Source: Prorocentrum cordatum (lineage: Eukaryota; Sar; Dinophyceae; Prorocentrales; Prorocentraceae). From it: a stretch of DNA of 64,000 nt. The DNA lies in contig CAUYUJ010017842.1 in the NCBI GenBank assembly GCA_963575745.1, positions 15,001-79,000 of the forward strand, written 5' to 3'. The position numbers and the translations under genes were made by a program. Position 1 is the stretch's first letter, and every line of letters begins with the position of its first letter. This document shows positions 51,832 through 62,039 of this stretch, in pieces. The notes beneath the pieces were generated by a model. The model saw nothing but the letters and a program-made list of their open reading frames with translations, made no database searches and was not told the DNA's origin.

Positions 51832-54565
51832 CGTGTGTGTGCGAGGGAAGGGGGGGGGGGGCGCCGCCGTCGCGGCGAGGCTGGAGACCCGCGCTCCCTT
51901 GCGCCGTTCGCCCTTGAACAGAAACACCAGTCAGGGGCCGAAACAGAGACCGCTTACTGGTGTCACCATCCCATCCTCGTTAAAAGGGCCTTGGTTTTGG
52001 GCCTGGCAGGGCCTGCGCATGTCACGCGCACGAAAACAGGAGCTTCTGGACGTCATAGCTTTCGCGCCGCAAGAAACTCCCAAAACAAGGCCCTGATTGT
52101 TCAGTTGACCTGAACAAGCGTTCATGTTTTACAGCTTTCTGATTGAGTTGTGCGTTATGCTGGGTCTTAACAACACGAAACTTTTCCCAACCGTTTCTGG
52201 ATCGTTCCATATATCAATTTCAGTACGCTTGCCATTCCCATGTCCCCAACTCTGGTTGGACCATTATCCTTTGTAGCCACAACAGCGTTGTCTTTATCGT
52301 CGTCTCCATTGCCTCAAACGTTTGAATCACCTTTGTCAAACAAATCAATCACAACTTTCCATTTGGTCCCAGATTCCAACTGATTCATGATGGCCCGGCC
52401 TCTCGTCTCTGTCTCTTCTCCCTCGCCCTCCTTCGCTCGTCTGTCCATATGTTATTCTGCCTCTGTTGGTCTCTCCCCATGTCTCCCCCCTCCCTCCCAT
52501 CTCCTCTCCTCTCCCTTCCCCTCCTCCCCCCTCCCCTCCCCTCCCCGGGCCATCCCCCCCCCATCCCCAGCCCTCCCCTCCCCCGCTCAACCTCCCCTTC
52601 GCCTCCCCCTCCCCTCCCCTTTCCCCCTCCCCCTCCCCTTCCCTTATCCGCTCCCTTCCGCTCCCCTCCCCTCCCCTCCTCTCGCATCCCCTCCCCCTCC
52701 CCTTCCTTCGCGTTCCCCCCCCTCCTCCCCTCCCCCCCCCCCTCCCCGCACCCCGCCCCCCCCCCCCCCTCCCTCGCCTCACCTCCCCTTCGCCTTCACC
52801 TCCCCCTCTCCCTCCCTTTTCCCATCCACTCCCTTGTCCTCCCCTCCCCTCCCCATCCCTCCCCTCCCCCCCTTCTCCCCTGCCACCCCCCCCCTCTCCC
52901 CTTCCCCCTCCCCGCCCCTCCCCTCCCCCGTGGGTGCATTTGTCAGGGCCAGCTGGCTGTTGGCCTTGCGGGGAACTACAAGGAAACATTCACGAGCTCC
53001 CACAATAAGAGTCATAAGGGGAGGGCAAGGTGCTAGACGAGCTGCCCCCTTTAACCAGCCTTTTCGAACATAAAGCTTGATTTGGAGGGGCCTTGGGGGT
53101 GGATCAAGGGGTGCGCGAATTGTAATCCAGCGCTCGTTTCAAATGTCAGACGCTTCAGCCGAGGGTTGCACCCCAACCACACACTGGTCAGTTGCCCACT
53201 GTCGAGCTGATGTCGTTTGCCTAGGTCCTGTGAGGACTTGGCTTAGCGAAGTGTTCAATCAATCCTCCTCCTACATCTCGTCGTCGTCCTCCTCCTCCTT
53301 TTCCTCCTCCTCCCTCCGCCTCCTCCTGCTCCTCCTTTCCTCTTCTTCCCCCTCCTCCTCCTCCTCCTCCTCCTCCTCCTCCTCCTCCTCCTCCTCCTCC
53401 CTCTCCCTCTCCCTCTCCCCCTCCCTGGCCCTCCCCTGGCTTTCCCCCAGGCCTTCTAACTTCTCCTCCTCCTCCTCATCACCCCCACCTCCACATCTTC
53501 CTCGTCCTCCTCCTCGTCCTCGTCCTCCCCCCCCTCATCCTCCTCCTCCTCATCCTCCTCCTCCTCCCCCTCCATCCTCCTCCCGCCTCCTCCTCTTCAT
53601 CATCCTCCTTCCCCATCATTCCACCCCTCCATCGCTCTCCTCCTCCTCCTCCTCATCTTCCCTCCTTCTCCCTCTCCTTCTCCTCGTCCTCCTTGTCCCC
53701 CCCTCCTCCCCCTGCCCCTCCTCCTCTTCCTCCTGCGCATATTCCTCTCCTTCTCCTCCTCCTCCTCCTCCTCCTCCTCCTCCTCCTCCTCCTCCTCCCT
53801 GACCCTCCCCTCCTCTCCTGCCCTCCCCCCCCCTCCTCCTCCAGCCCCTCCCTTTTTTCCCCCCCCCCCTCCCCCTCGCTCTCCCCTCCACCTCCCCTTC
53901 CCCTCCCCCCCCCCTCCCCCGCCATCCCCCCGCCCTCCCCTCGCTCACCCGGCTCCGCTCCTCTCTCCTCTCTCCTCCCCCGCCTCTCCCTTCCTCCCTC
54001 TCCTCCCTCTCCTCTCCTCTCCTCCACTTCCCCCACCTTCCCCCCCTCCTCCCCTCTCCCCCCCCCTATCTTCACCCTCCCAAAATCTTGCCCGTGCCCT
54101 CTCCAACCTCTCCTCCCCTCCCCTCCCCGCTGAGCCCCTCCCCAGGGCAATTCGTGGAAGAAGGACTTGGACAACAACGCAACCACCGAGGACGCCATTG
54201 CCGGTGCCACACAGTCGCTGTTGAAACTCGACGGTCAGACTTTGATTAACGAGTGGAACAGTTTGCGTCAATCGCACGCCGCATGCAAGAAATTCTTGGC
54301 CAAATATGAAGGCTCTTCTGGACTTCCGGATGACATTTTCCAGGATTTGAAGAGCACGTATGACGATGCAAGCGAGTTGTTGAAGATTGGCAGGTTGACC
54401 ATTACAGAGGCCCAGGTCTTGAAGTTGGGGTCAGAGGGCATGGGGTCCATCGACAAGGACACCGCCATGAGGCACCTGAAGAACATCAACGCTGCCGGCG
54501 CAGACCCGCAGAAGTTGATCGGGGTCGTCTACAAGGCCCTCCAGTCAGCAGTGCAGAAGAAGTGA
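34042..54565 (+). CDS. large unrecognised protein with zinc-ribbon-like N terminus and RGG box, nine exons
   Basis: Proposed exons: 34042-34132, 34557-35302, 36894-37329, 38262-38557, 46376-46606, 47447-48495, 48883-49021, about 49397-49545 and about 54147-54565 (stop TGA), about 1,180 residues. Introns 1-3 are GT...AG, with GGTT, GAGGTC and AGGT shared across the junctions. Intron 5 is GA...AG. Introns 4, 6 and 8 have ambiguous AGG- or AGC-type edges. Exon 1 has AKRRRVQ, a possible nuclear signal. Exon 2 has CGTCGQTS...[10 protein letters not shown], a paired CxxC motif. Exon 3 has an arginine/glycine box ([20 protein letters not shown]) followed by a Gln run. Exons 4-9 are mainly helical and without recognisable catalytic motifs; they end [12 protein letters not shown] or DNA binding in the nucleus is a guess from the RGG and zinc motifs. 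The exon 7/8 frame is the weak point. The ATG at 34042 opens the frame and follows a stop. Confidence 0.68.
35567..36707 (+). mobile_element. introner-like element, copy D, nested inside a GT...AG intron
   Basis: The left end is variant (ATTATTGAGGCTTCGCGTAA) and the right end reads GAGGGCTGGTGGGACTCTT. The interior order matches copies B and C. Unlike them, it does not abut exons: about 265 bases of intron precede it and about 185 follow, within intron 35303-36893 of the large gene. The edges ATTATT/ACTCTT have diverged from ATTCTT, which fits a copy no longer constrained by splicing. Confidence 0.75.
37345..38245. repeat. G-rich purine half followed by C-rich pyrimidine half, filling an intron
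   Basis: Intron 37330-38261 contains about 220 bases of GGGGAGGGG-type purine sequence, a short mixed spacer, and about 450 bases of CCCCTCCCC-type pyrimidine sequence on the same strand. The two halves are broadly complementary and could pair in the transcript, looping out the spacer. Confidence 0.8.
38558..39673. repeat. start of the 7.8-kb intron: unique DNA, then (CCA)n/(CA)n/(CT)n tracts
   Basis: From 38558 to about 39420 the intron is mixed sequence without a convincing frame. From 39420 to 39673 it is CCAC, CCCA, CA, a (CT)n block and CG/CA repeats, ending at the left terminal repeat of the second inverted-repeat element. Confidence 0.7.
39674..42301. mobile_element. 2.6-kb element with 16-bp terminal inverted repeats, copy 2
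   Basis: The ends ATAAGGGGGTTCCCCC (39674-39689) and GGGGGAACCCCCTCAT (42286-42301) are the same as in copy 1. The internal order is also the same: GC-rich left part, satellite array, introner-related segment ending GGGCTGGTGGGAT (near 41790), GC-rich right part. It is longer mainly because the array has about one more unit. It lies in the fourth intron of the large gene and is flanked by CA repeats on both sides, so no target duplication can be defined. Confidence 0.85.
39976..41460. repeat. satellite-like array of about eight 200-bp units
   Basis: Same unit as in the first array (ATGGCCGCCTCTTGGGCCCA...CCAATACAGGA...(GC)n...GGTGACCC...GGGTCACC), with starts roughly every 200 bases from 39976. 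As in the first array, the last unit is diverged (GGCAGCCTCTTGGGCC) and leads into TACACGATGCATCGGGAGCC. Confidence 0.9.
42302..42715. repeat. (CA)n, (CCA)n, (CAA)n and C-rich tract
   Basis: Simple sequence directly after the right terminal repeat of the element. It runs from CA dinucleotides to poly-C with CCCCTCCC words. No coding support. Confidence 0.9.
42716..44600. other. intron interior with faint coding-like patches
   Basis: This is mostly unique DNA. Around 43325-43550 one plus-strand frame reads a protein-like stretch ([15 protein letters not shown]...[14 protein letters not shown]) up to a stop. Around 44300-44400 another reads [14 protein letters not shown], reminiscent of a W-x-C-x2-C zinc finger. 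Both are short, lack good splice edges and are not assigned. A (TTG)n/(GTG)n block lies at 43240-43320. Confidence 0.3.
44600..45975. repeat. C-rich, (CCA)n, (CA)n, (CGA)n and (GA)n simple-sequence block
   Basis: C-rich sequence (44600-45145) passes into (CCACCA)n and CCCACC arrays, (CA)n (45385-45500), GACCAC and CCA triplets (45525-45645). After about 240 unique bases, a (GA)n tract follows at 45890-45970. This is one of the longest simple-sequence regions here; all ORFs across it are artefacts. Confidence 0.9.
47162..47214. repeat. two adjacent hairpins in an intron
   Basis: CTTGGCCACGTCTTG (47162-47176) pairs with CAAGACGTGGCTAAG (47180-47194) at 14 of 15 positions around a 3-base loop. 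Immediately after it, GGCCAAG-ACT-CTTGGCC forms a second, perfect 7-bp stem (about 47199-47215). Both lie in intron 46607-47446 of the large gene. Confidence 0.85.
48655..48815. repeat. G-rich purine tract
   Basis: GGGGGCGGGAGAGGGGGG-type sequence occupies the middle of the 387-base intron 48496-48882. Confidence 0.9.
49560..49980. repeat. C-rich pyrimidine tract
   Basis: CCCCTCCC/TCCCCTCC words for about 420 bases immediately after exon 8 of the large gene. The frame opened by it is not coding. Confidence 0.9.
50240..50735. repeat. degenerate CTACT repeat
   Basis: A loose CTACTCTAC/CCGACCC-type tract, similar in kind to 27240-27835, within the 4.6-kb intron 49546-54146 of the large gene. 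Confidence 0.85.
50830..51850. repeat. poly-G, C-rich, (GT)n/(GTT)n/(GGT)n tracts
   Basis: A short poly-G (50828-50841), a pyrimidine tract (51060-51240), a GT/GTT/GGT block (51318-51505), a second GGT block (51555-51695) and a (GT)n tract (51696-51840). About 100 bases of unique sequence separate some of them. Confidence 0.9.
52430..54140. repeat. C-rich and (CCT)n tracts up to the last exon
   Basis: CCCCTCCC sequence (52430-52930), about 320 unique bases (52935-53255), then (CCT)n and C-rich sequence (53265-54140) ending at the acceptor CCCCAGG of the last exon. The terminal 800 bases would act as a very long polypyrimidine tract. Confidence 0.9.
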
Positions 54566-55463
54566 GCTACCAGGCCCGGTCCTTGGCTGGACCGCTGCTG
54601 CGTCTGCTGCTTACTCATCAGTCGGAGTCGTCAGAGGGCAGCCGAGAGTTTACTTCTTGTTGTTGTTTGCCAGTGCTTTGATTTCAGACGGTCGCCATTC
54701 GTCAGCGTTTTGATTTTGAATTCAGAAGTCGAAAAGCTTGACGCCCAGTAATACTTGGAAGTTGGGCTGATTAGGTGTCGCAGTTCATTGATTGTAGAGG
54801 GGGTAGCAGAACGGCCAGGTCCAGGTCCAGCACGTGATTCAAACCAGGGCCCATTCCAGTCCAGCCTCTTTAGAATATCGATTCACGCTCGAAGCCTTCG
54901 AAGCTCCGCCTGGGGGTCCCAGTTGGGCTTGTCCAGTAATAGCCAACTCAGCCTCAGGCCTCTGGGCCTCAGGGTCGTTCCGTCCAACTAGTGGCCTACT
55001 CCCCCAAATGTATTTCTATTGTCTAGATGCTTGGGCGCGCCGGTGGCCTCCAATGGCCCGTCGTTTCAGTGGGCCAGCGACGGCCCAGTACAGATCACCA
55101 CTAGATGAGCTCATGAATCCACGGCCCTGTGATCGGAGGTTCAAGCAACCTGAGGCAGAGATGGTCAGATAGCTCGGCTGCGGCGTGCTCCTGCCGTGCC
55201 CACTCCGCTCAGTCAGGCATCTTCTTTCAAGCAGCGCAGCAGCCTATAGGGATGGAGGTCAGCAGTGGTTCCATTCCATGTGGATCCATGCCATAGGAAT
55301 GTCTCGAAATGCTCATCTAGGTAGTGCGACTCATCTACCGACAGTTTCAAGCGTTATGGAATGTCGGCTGCGGCAGAGTCACTTTTGTTTTTCCCCGCCC
55401 AACAGGTTGGGGTGGTTAGATTTTAAGAACAGACCTCTCGGCCCGCCCGCCCACCCTGCATAC
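54566..55463. other. 3' flank of the large gene, nothing recognised
   Basis: Mixed sequence of moderate GC. No protein-like frame, tRNA or clear repeat was seen. CCAGGTCCAGGTCCAG is a short direct repeat near 54815. Confidence 0.5.
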
Positions 55464-55790
55464 CGCAGCCGCCAGATCCCCAGATGACCCAGTGATCCCG
55501 ATGCTCCCGCCCTCGCCCCCCTCGACGAACCCTGCATGCCGCGGCCGCCAGATCCCCAGATGACCCAGTGATCCCGATGCTCCCACCCTCGCCCCCTTGA
55601 CGAACCCTGCATGCCGCGGCCGCCAGATCCCCAGATGACCCAGTGATCCCGATGCTCCCACCCTCGCCCCCTCGACGAACCCTGCATGCCGCGGCCGCCA
55701 GATCCCCAGATGACCCAGTGATCCCAATGCTCCCACCCTCGCCCCCTCGACGAACCCTGCGTACCGCGGCCGCCAGATCCCCTGATGAGA
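55464..55790. repeat. 75-bp minisatellite, about 4.5 units
   Basis: Units start with CCGCGGCCGCCAGATCC near 55464, 55540, 55615, 55690 and 55766. Because 75 is a multiple of three, the three minus-strand frames each stay open and give a 25-residue repeat. That is a property of the unit length and not evidence of a gene. Confidence 0.95.
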
Positions 55791-57395
55791 ATGATGATGA
55801 TAATATCATCCGCTACGCCGTTGACATCACGTGTGTTTGTTTGAGTGCCCACGCAGATTTTTCAGAATCTTTTTGATCGGACAGAAAATTCTGGATTTGG
55901 CAAATATGCCTTCTGTCATTTTCCTCCCTTTTCCCATTTCCCTCCTCTCCTCCCTCCCCTTCCTGATCTGTCTCCCTGGACCCCGAAAGGCAATTCCAGG
56001 TTTTTTTATCTCTGAGGTTCATAGGTCTAGTAACTAGTAGGGACTGAGGAGAAGGAAAAGGGACTCAGGAGGGAGGTTTCTGTTGGGATCGCTCTAAGCA
56101 AAATAGTCGGTTTCTATGGTATGGGGGTAGTTGTCCCCAATTCCCCACGCGAATTATTTGACTCTGCAGCAGCGCATCCAGCCACCGCTGCGGCAGCGCG
56201 TTTGGTTGCACATGTGTTGCCGAGGGGGCAATTTGTGCACTGGCGTCTTCCCTTAACTTTAGTTCTGTAGCCGTCGCGCTGCCAACATTTTAGTTCGGCC
56301 AGCCAGGAGTTGAGTCAACCTGAGTTGAGCAGAGTAGAGTATAGAGGGCGAGTGAAGGAGCGGGGAGGGCACAGTTAAATTGTTGCCACTCCCATGTGGG
56401 CCCCCCCCCCCAGTCCACCCCCCAAAACGAATGCCCCATGAGACTTTTCCACCGCAAATTGTTGGACAGTCACGCAGTGTAAATTGTTGCAACACTTGTC
56501 GCTACTGGAGCTTCTAACTGAGCATGGGTGTTCACTCCAGCACGCGCGGCTTCGAATAGGTCAGCAGCTGAGCAGCCAAGTGATTTGCGTGACGGTGGTC
56601 TCGCACATTCGTCGCGACGTCTCGTGGCAATGTGTCCTCACCTCATTGCCCAGCCGTTCGCCTCTACTACATCTTACGGACTGCTGTTGCGAAGCATTGC
56701 CAGACCATGTAAGTCAGCAAGTCGTGGGAGGCCATGTGGCAAGGATGTGGCAGAGAATGCAGATTCCAGGATGCAATATTTGGAAAGGGGATGCGCAAAG
56801 ATAAAGTTGCAACCATTTGAGTATCTGGAGCGGCAGAAATGCATTATTGTTATGCAGTTGTAGTTAGCCTCCAGCGTGGCTGGCACTCTGTATATACAGA
56901 TTCAGCCTCTTTCTGTAGTCCCTGGGCTCCAGGCCCTGCGCATGCGTTGGGCACAGAGGTGCGGAGCAGCGTGCGCATCTGACGTGACATCGGAAAAACA
57001 AAAATATTGAGCATGCCCTCCCCGCCACTACGTCTGCGCGAATGTAGTATGGTAGCGAATGGGGGATTCGACCTGCTCGGGTGAACGTGCTGTTGATTAA
57101 TGTTTTTGCTTTGGGTGGCCTGCGGGGCGGATCCACTCCATGCGTGCGTGGTTCATGACCGGCAGTTGGACTCTAATCCCATTCTACCCCATGCGCTACT
57201 CCGACTCTATTCATACTGCACTCCTACTTTTGTCCAACTCTACCCCGACAGTCCTGTGGCGTTCAGTTGTCCCAGGGCGCCAGGGTCCCAGGGTCCCAAT
57301 GACGATCTTGTTGGTTGCCTTGTGGTTGTCAATCCCCATGGTGGTCCTCTTGGCGATCCCGATGGTTGCCCCCGAACTCTCTCTGATCTGTGGAG
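55791..57395. other. no gene recognised
   Basis: Mixed sequence with a few short pyrimidine patches. No coherent frame longer than chance, no RNA gene signature and no long repeat was found. Confidence 0.5.
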
Positions 57396-57399
57396 GCGG

Positions 57400-57800
57400 A
57401 AGGAAGGGCCAACGAGGAGGAGGAGGAGGAGGGAGGACGAGGAGGAGTTGAGGAAGGAGCAGCACAAGGGACCCCATCCTCCTCCTCATCCCCCCCCCTC
57501 GCGCCCCTCCCCGTCTTCCTCCTCGTTGCCCCCCCCCCCCCCCTTGGCCGAGCAGGATCACGTGGAGGAAGAGGAGCCAGGCAGCAGCAGCAGCATGAGT
57601 TACGATCAGGAGAATCAACAGTATCATCAGAAACTTACTGCAGGGAGGCGCGCACTGTTCGGGTTCTTACTCTTTCTCCCCCTCCTCCTCCGCTCCCCCC
57701 TTCCCCCTCCTGCTCCTGCTGCGCTGCTGCTGCTGCTGCTGTTCCTCCTTTTCCCGCCCTCCTCCCGCCCTCCTCCTCGTCCTCCTCCTCGTCCCCCCTG
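57400..57800. repeat. (GGA)n then C-rich/(CTG)n/(CCT)n tract
   Basis: A GGA purine stretch (57405-57450) is followed by CCT/C-rich sequence with a short (CTG)n at 57720-57745. All long frames here are low-complexity. Confidence 0.85.
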
Positions 57801-57849
57801 TCTCCCCGACGTCTGGCCGCGGTTGCCCCATGGCTTGTCCCAGGGCTGT

Positions 57850-58485
57850 TGTCCCGTGGATGTTCCGAAATAGGCCCATAAAATATACATGAAATGATAG
57901 CAGTGGGTATGTACATGTACATATCGATGGGCACATTTATACACTTAATTTGATGTGGTTGCCCCGCTGTTGCCCCGTGTTTGTCCCAATGATGTTGCTG
58001 ATGCTGGCCCCCTCTTCCTGAAGCGTGGGGGCGATCAGCTTTACACCACATTGTACCACGCCAATAGGCGTTTCATCATAACACGCATACCACGTCAATT
58101 ATCATCATTGACACCAATCTGTTGCATCGTAATACATTGATTGGTAGACAACGGTCATATATGCAATGTTCAATAGAGCGCGCAATACGATGCCATCGAA
58201 TTCCATCTCATATGACAAACACGTTTTGCGCATTCTTACATTTTACATTATGGTTACATTGTGCATTGATACAATGGTTTTGCATTACGTCGTTGTTATA
58301 TCCAGTTCTAGTGTACAACATGACAATGTTGTGTTTCAATATATGGTGGCACTATGACGTCTGATTGTTTTCCAGCTTATTTCGTTGATATGACATTCGC
58401 TTCCTTTACGGCGTCCCAGCGCACCAGAGACAATTATTTTTTAATCGAAAAGTTTCGAACTTACGAATTATGTATATGTTGCAAC

Positions 58486-58528
<43 letters not shown>

Positions 58529-58822
58529 GCGAGCGTGCGACAACATACATTAAACGAGTACACCTTGTCTGACAGCTTTGCTTGTATACGTATGAATATT
58601 TACATGTTATTACTACAGCTTTTTCATACCCGCAGTTCTGGGGCAGATTTTACGTCATTTTCGTTCGCCATGATTATCAGCTTTTGGAAACATGGGTGCG
58701 TCTTATAACTTTTATACATGTTTTACACAGGTTTTTTGTCAGGTGTTAAAACAGGTTTTTTACAGGATTTTAATTGGTGTGGTATGATGTGGTACAAAGG
58801 GCAAGAGCACGTCTCAGGAATA
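57850..58822. other. AT-richer unique DNA with a (TA)n tract
   Basis: This stretch is clearly lower in GC than the rest of the window. It holds an uninterrupted (TA)n at about 58488-58526. No gene is supported. Confidence 0.6.
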
Positions 58823-61060
58823 AAGCCCGCCGCAGGCGCCGAAGAACATGAATTATGAAATTAACGACATGCGGTAGGGCCGGGACGCCCGGGACACCCG
58901 GGACACCGGGGACACCGCCCGGCCCAAGTGGGACACCTCCCGGCCACCGGCGGACGGGAAACGGACTTTTCGCTCCTATTGACACCCGGGACACCCGGGA
59001 CACCGCCTGGCCCAACTGGGACACCTCCCAGCCACCGGCGGACGGGAACGGACTTTCGCTCCTCTTTCGGCCTAGCTACAGGAGGATCAGGCGCAGTTTC
59101 GCCCCGCCCGCACGCACGACGCGAACACGAAACCGAAACCGATTTCCCTGTGGGGGGTCTCCGTTTCGCTGCGATCTTACCACCCAGCCTCCGATTATTT
59201 CACAAGTTGTTTTGCCCCTCCCACCCCTCAAGGGCGGCCCTGGCAGAGCGAGAGGGGTGTTGCGATACCATACCTATACGACCGCCCTTCGGGCGATAAG
59301 GAGGTTGGGGGGATTGAGATCAAATTCTTATTCTGACTGACCTCCAGCCTGTCAACTTGATCTCATCGCTCTCTTTCTCTCTGTGTCTCTCTCTCTCACT
59401 CTCTGTGTGTCTCTCTCTCTCGCCCTCTCTCTCTCTGCCTGTGTCTCTCTATCAGAGTCTCTCTCTCTCTCTCTCTCCCTCTCTCTCTCTCTTGCCCTCT
59501 CTCTCTCTCCTTCTCTATGGATTGGATTAGATAGGAGGGGTTGGATTGGAAGAGATGGATTGGAGAAAATAAGATGGATCGGATTGGCCCGCCGCAGGCG
59601 CAGAAACAAATGAATTGATGGATTGGGTTGGGTGGATCGGATTGGGTGGGGTAAGATAAGGTGGGACAAGATGGGTTGGATAAGATAAGATGTATTGGAT
59701 TGGTCAAGATGGATTGGACAAGATAAGCTGGATTGGATAAGAAAGGTCGCCGCAGGTGCCGAAGAACATGAATTATGAAATGTGCGACATGCGTCAGCGC
59801 CAGGACGCCCGGGACACCTGGGACACCCGGGACACCGCCCGGCCCAAGTGGAACACCTCCCGGCCACCGGCGGACAGGAAACAGACTTTCGCTCCTATTG
59901 ACACCCGGGACACCCGGGACACCGCCTGGCCCAACTGGGACACCTCCCAGCCACCGGCGGACGGGAACGGACTTTCGCTCCTACTTCGGCCTAGCTACAG
60001 GAGGATCAGGCGCAGCTTCGCCTCGCCCGCACGCACGACACGAACACGAAACCGAAACCGATTTCCCTGTGGGGGGTCTCCGTTTCATTGCGATCTCACC
60101 CCCCAACCTCCGCTACAGTCCCTGTTTTGTTTTGCTCCTCCCACCGCACCCGAGGTAGCTCCGTCAGAGCGCCCGGGGTGTGGCTACCTATACGACAGCC
60201 CTGCGGGCGATAGGGAGGTCGGGGGGTGATTGAGATCAAATGCCCACCCTGACTGAGTTGGGTGGTCTGGACTGGATGGGATAATATGGATATGATAAGA
60301 TAGGATGGGTTGGATAGGAATAAATGGATTGGATAATATAAGATGGATTGGATTGGCCCACCGCAGGCGCAGAAACAAATGAATTGATGGATTGGGTTGG
60401 GTGGATTGGATTTGGTGGGGTAAGATGAAATGGGACAACATGGGTTCGATAAGATAAGATGTATTGGATTGGACAATATGGATTGGGTAAGATAAGCTGG
60501 CTTGGATAAGAAAGGCCGCCGCAGGCTCCGAAAAATGAATTATGAAATTTGCGACATGCATTAGCGCGGGGACGCCCGGGACACCCGGGACACCGCCCGG
60601 CCCAAGTGGGACACGTCCCGGCCACGGGCGGACAGGAAACGGACTTTCGCTCCTACTGACACCCGGGACACCCGGGACACTGCCCGGCCCAACTGGGACA
60701 CCTCCCATCCACAGGCGGACAGGAACGGGTTTTCGCTCCTATTTCGGCCTAGCTACAGGAGGATCAGGCGCAGATTCTCCCCGCCCGCACGCACGACACG
60801 AACACGAAACCGAAACCGATTTCCCGGTAGGGGGTCTTCTTTTCACTGCGATCTCACCCCCCAACCTTCGATACCATAATTTTCCTGAGGTTTCGTGCTC
60901 TTCCCTCTCCTCCTGGGCAAGCCCCGCCATAGCGCCAGGTAACCACCACCAGAAAGAGCAGGGCATCCTTACACCATATAATTTCGCGCGATTCTTGCCC
61001 TTCCCACCCTTGCAGGGCGGACCCGCCCGAGCGAACGGGGTGTGGCTTTGCTATTCTATA
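58823..61060. repeat. three long tandem units of about 550-920 bp
   Basis: Units begin CCGCAGGCGCCGAAGAACAT or a close variant near 58829, 59747 and 60517. Shared parts in order are: ACACCCGGGACACC repeats (two sub-blocks per unit), CGGCCTAGCTACAGGAGGAT, CACGAAACCGAAACCGATTT, a GGGGGGTCT segment, and a GC-rich stretch with CGCCCTTCGGGCG. The first two units then run into GGATTGGATAAGATAAG-type pentamer/hexamer DNA. Unit 1 additionally carries a (CT)n block at 59360-59515. The Thr/Pro/Gly-rich frames are unit-length artefacts. Confidence 0.9.
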
Positions 61061-61784
61061 CAATTTCTCAGGTTTCGTGCCCTTCCTTCACTTCCAGAAA
61101 GGCTTCGCCAGAACGCCAAGAAGGTACCGCCAGAGGCCCCGTCAGAGCTCCAGGCAGCCCCATACATGGGACTTGCCATGCAAATCGTTGAGCGTCCCCC
61201 GTGCGCCCGAGCCTTCTGATCCCACGGGTGCAGTTATCGCCAGGATGTGGTTGGGCGTCCAGCACAAAAAAACTTCCCCATATCCGTGGATGGACTCGAC
61301 AACAACTGATTGCAGAGAAGGGCACTGATGACCGGGACATCTGCGCGCGCCTTCTGCAAATACCCGACAGTTGAATGACCGCTGAAAACGAAAACTTTGG
61401 AGCAGAAGGAAGACGAACAACAAACAACGCGTTACCACGCGCGCGCAACGAGGCCCCGAGCAAACCCCAACATCAGGAGCCGGTGTCTGCGTGATCGGGC
61501 ATGGGGAGACCGACCAAATGCGCAAACGATTTGAGTGTCACGACGGGGCAAAGCGGAAGTGAAAGTGGAGAAACAAAGCGCCGTTCGATAAACCAAACAA
61601 AGGCGGCTGCGATATTGTGGGATGCGGGAACTTGGCGCCCCGCGTTCTGGCTGCGCGTTTGATTGCGTCGATGGCATGGGCCCGAGAAGGGTGGAACCCG
61701 TCGTTGTGGCCACAGAAAAGCTTACTGCGGCACCCGTGGCTCATCTGCGACTAGAACCTGAGCGCACGTGTGGCGCGGGTGGTT
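61061..61784. other. no gene recognised
   Basis: Unique sequence. Weak protein-like patches occur on the minus strand (for example HGYGEVFLCWTPNHILAITA near 61220-61290) but without an extended frame or family resemblance. Confidence 0.4.
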
Positions 61785-61925
61785 CTTATACATATATATA
61801 TATATGTATGTATGTATGTATATATATGCATACCTACATACATACATACAAACATACATACATACATACATACATACATACACACATACATACATACATA
61901 CATACATACATACATACACACACGC
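61785..61925. repeat. (ATAC)n / (GTAT)n tetranucleotide array
   Basis: TATA/GTAT at the left turns into (CATA)n on the same strand, so the two sides are partly complementary around position 61826. It ends in a CA-rich stretch. Confidence 0.95.
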
Positions 61926-62039
61926 ACACACCAGGGCACACGGCCCCCTGGCCGCGCCCAGGGACCTCTGCGGGGCGTGGGTTCCGGGGACGCCCCCAGA
62001 CGGCCCAAGGCAGTCCCGAAACGTGTTGAACAAAAAAGC

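Noticed and set aside
58855-60158. Collagen-like GTPGTP frames repeated three times
   Set aside because: They follow from the ACACCCGGG repeat and appear in more than one frame; the frame breaks at each unit.
61785-61925. Possible telomeric or centromeric array
   Set aside because: It is a plain ATAC tetranucleotide microsatellite; no TTTAGGG-type repeats occur in the window.
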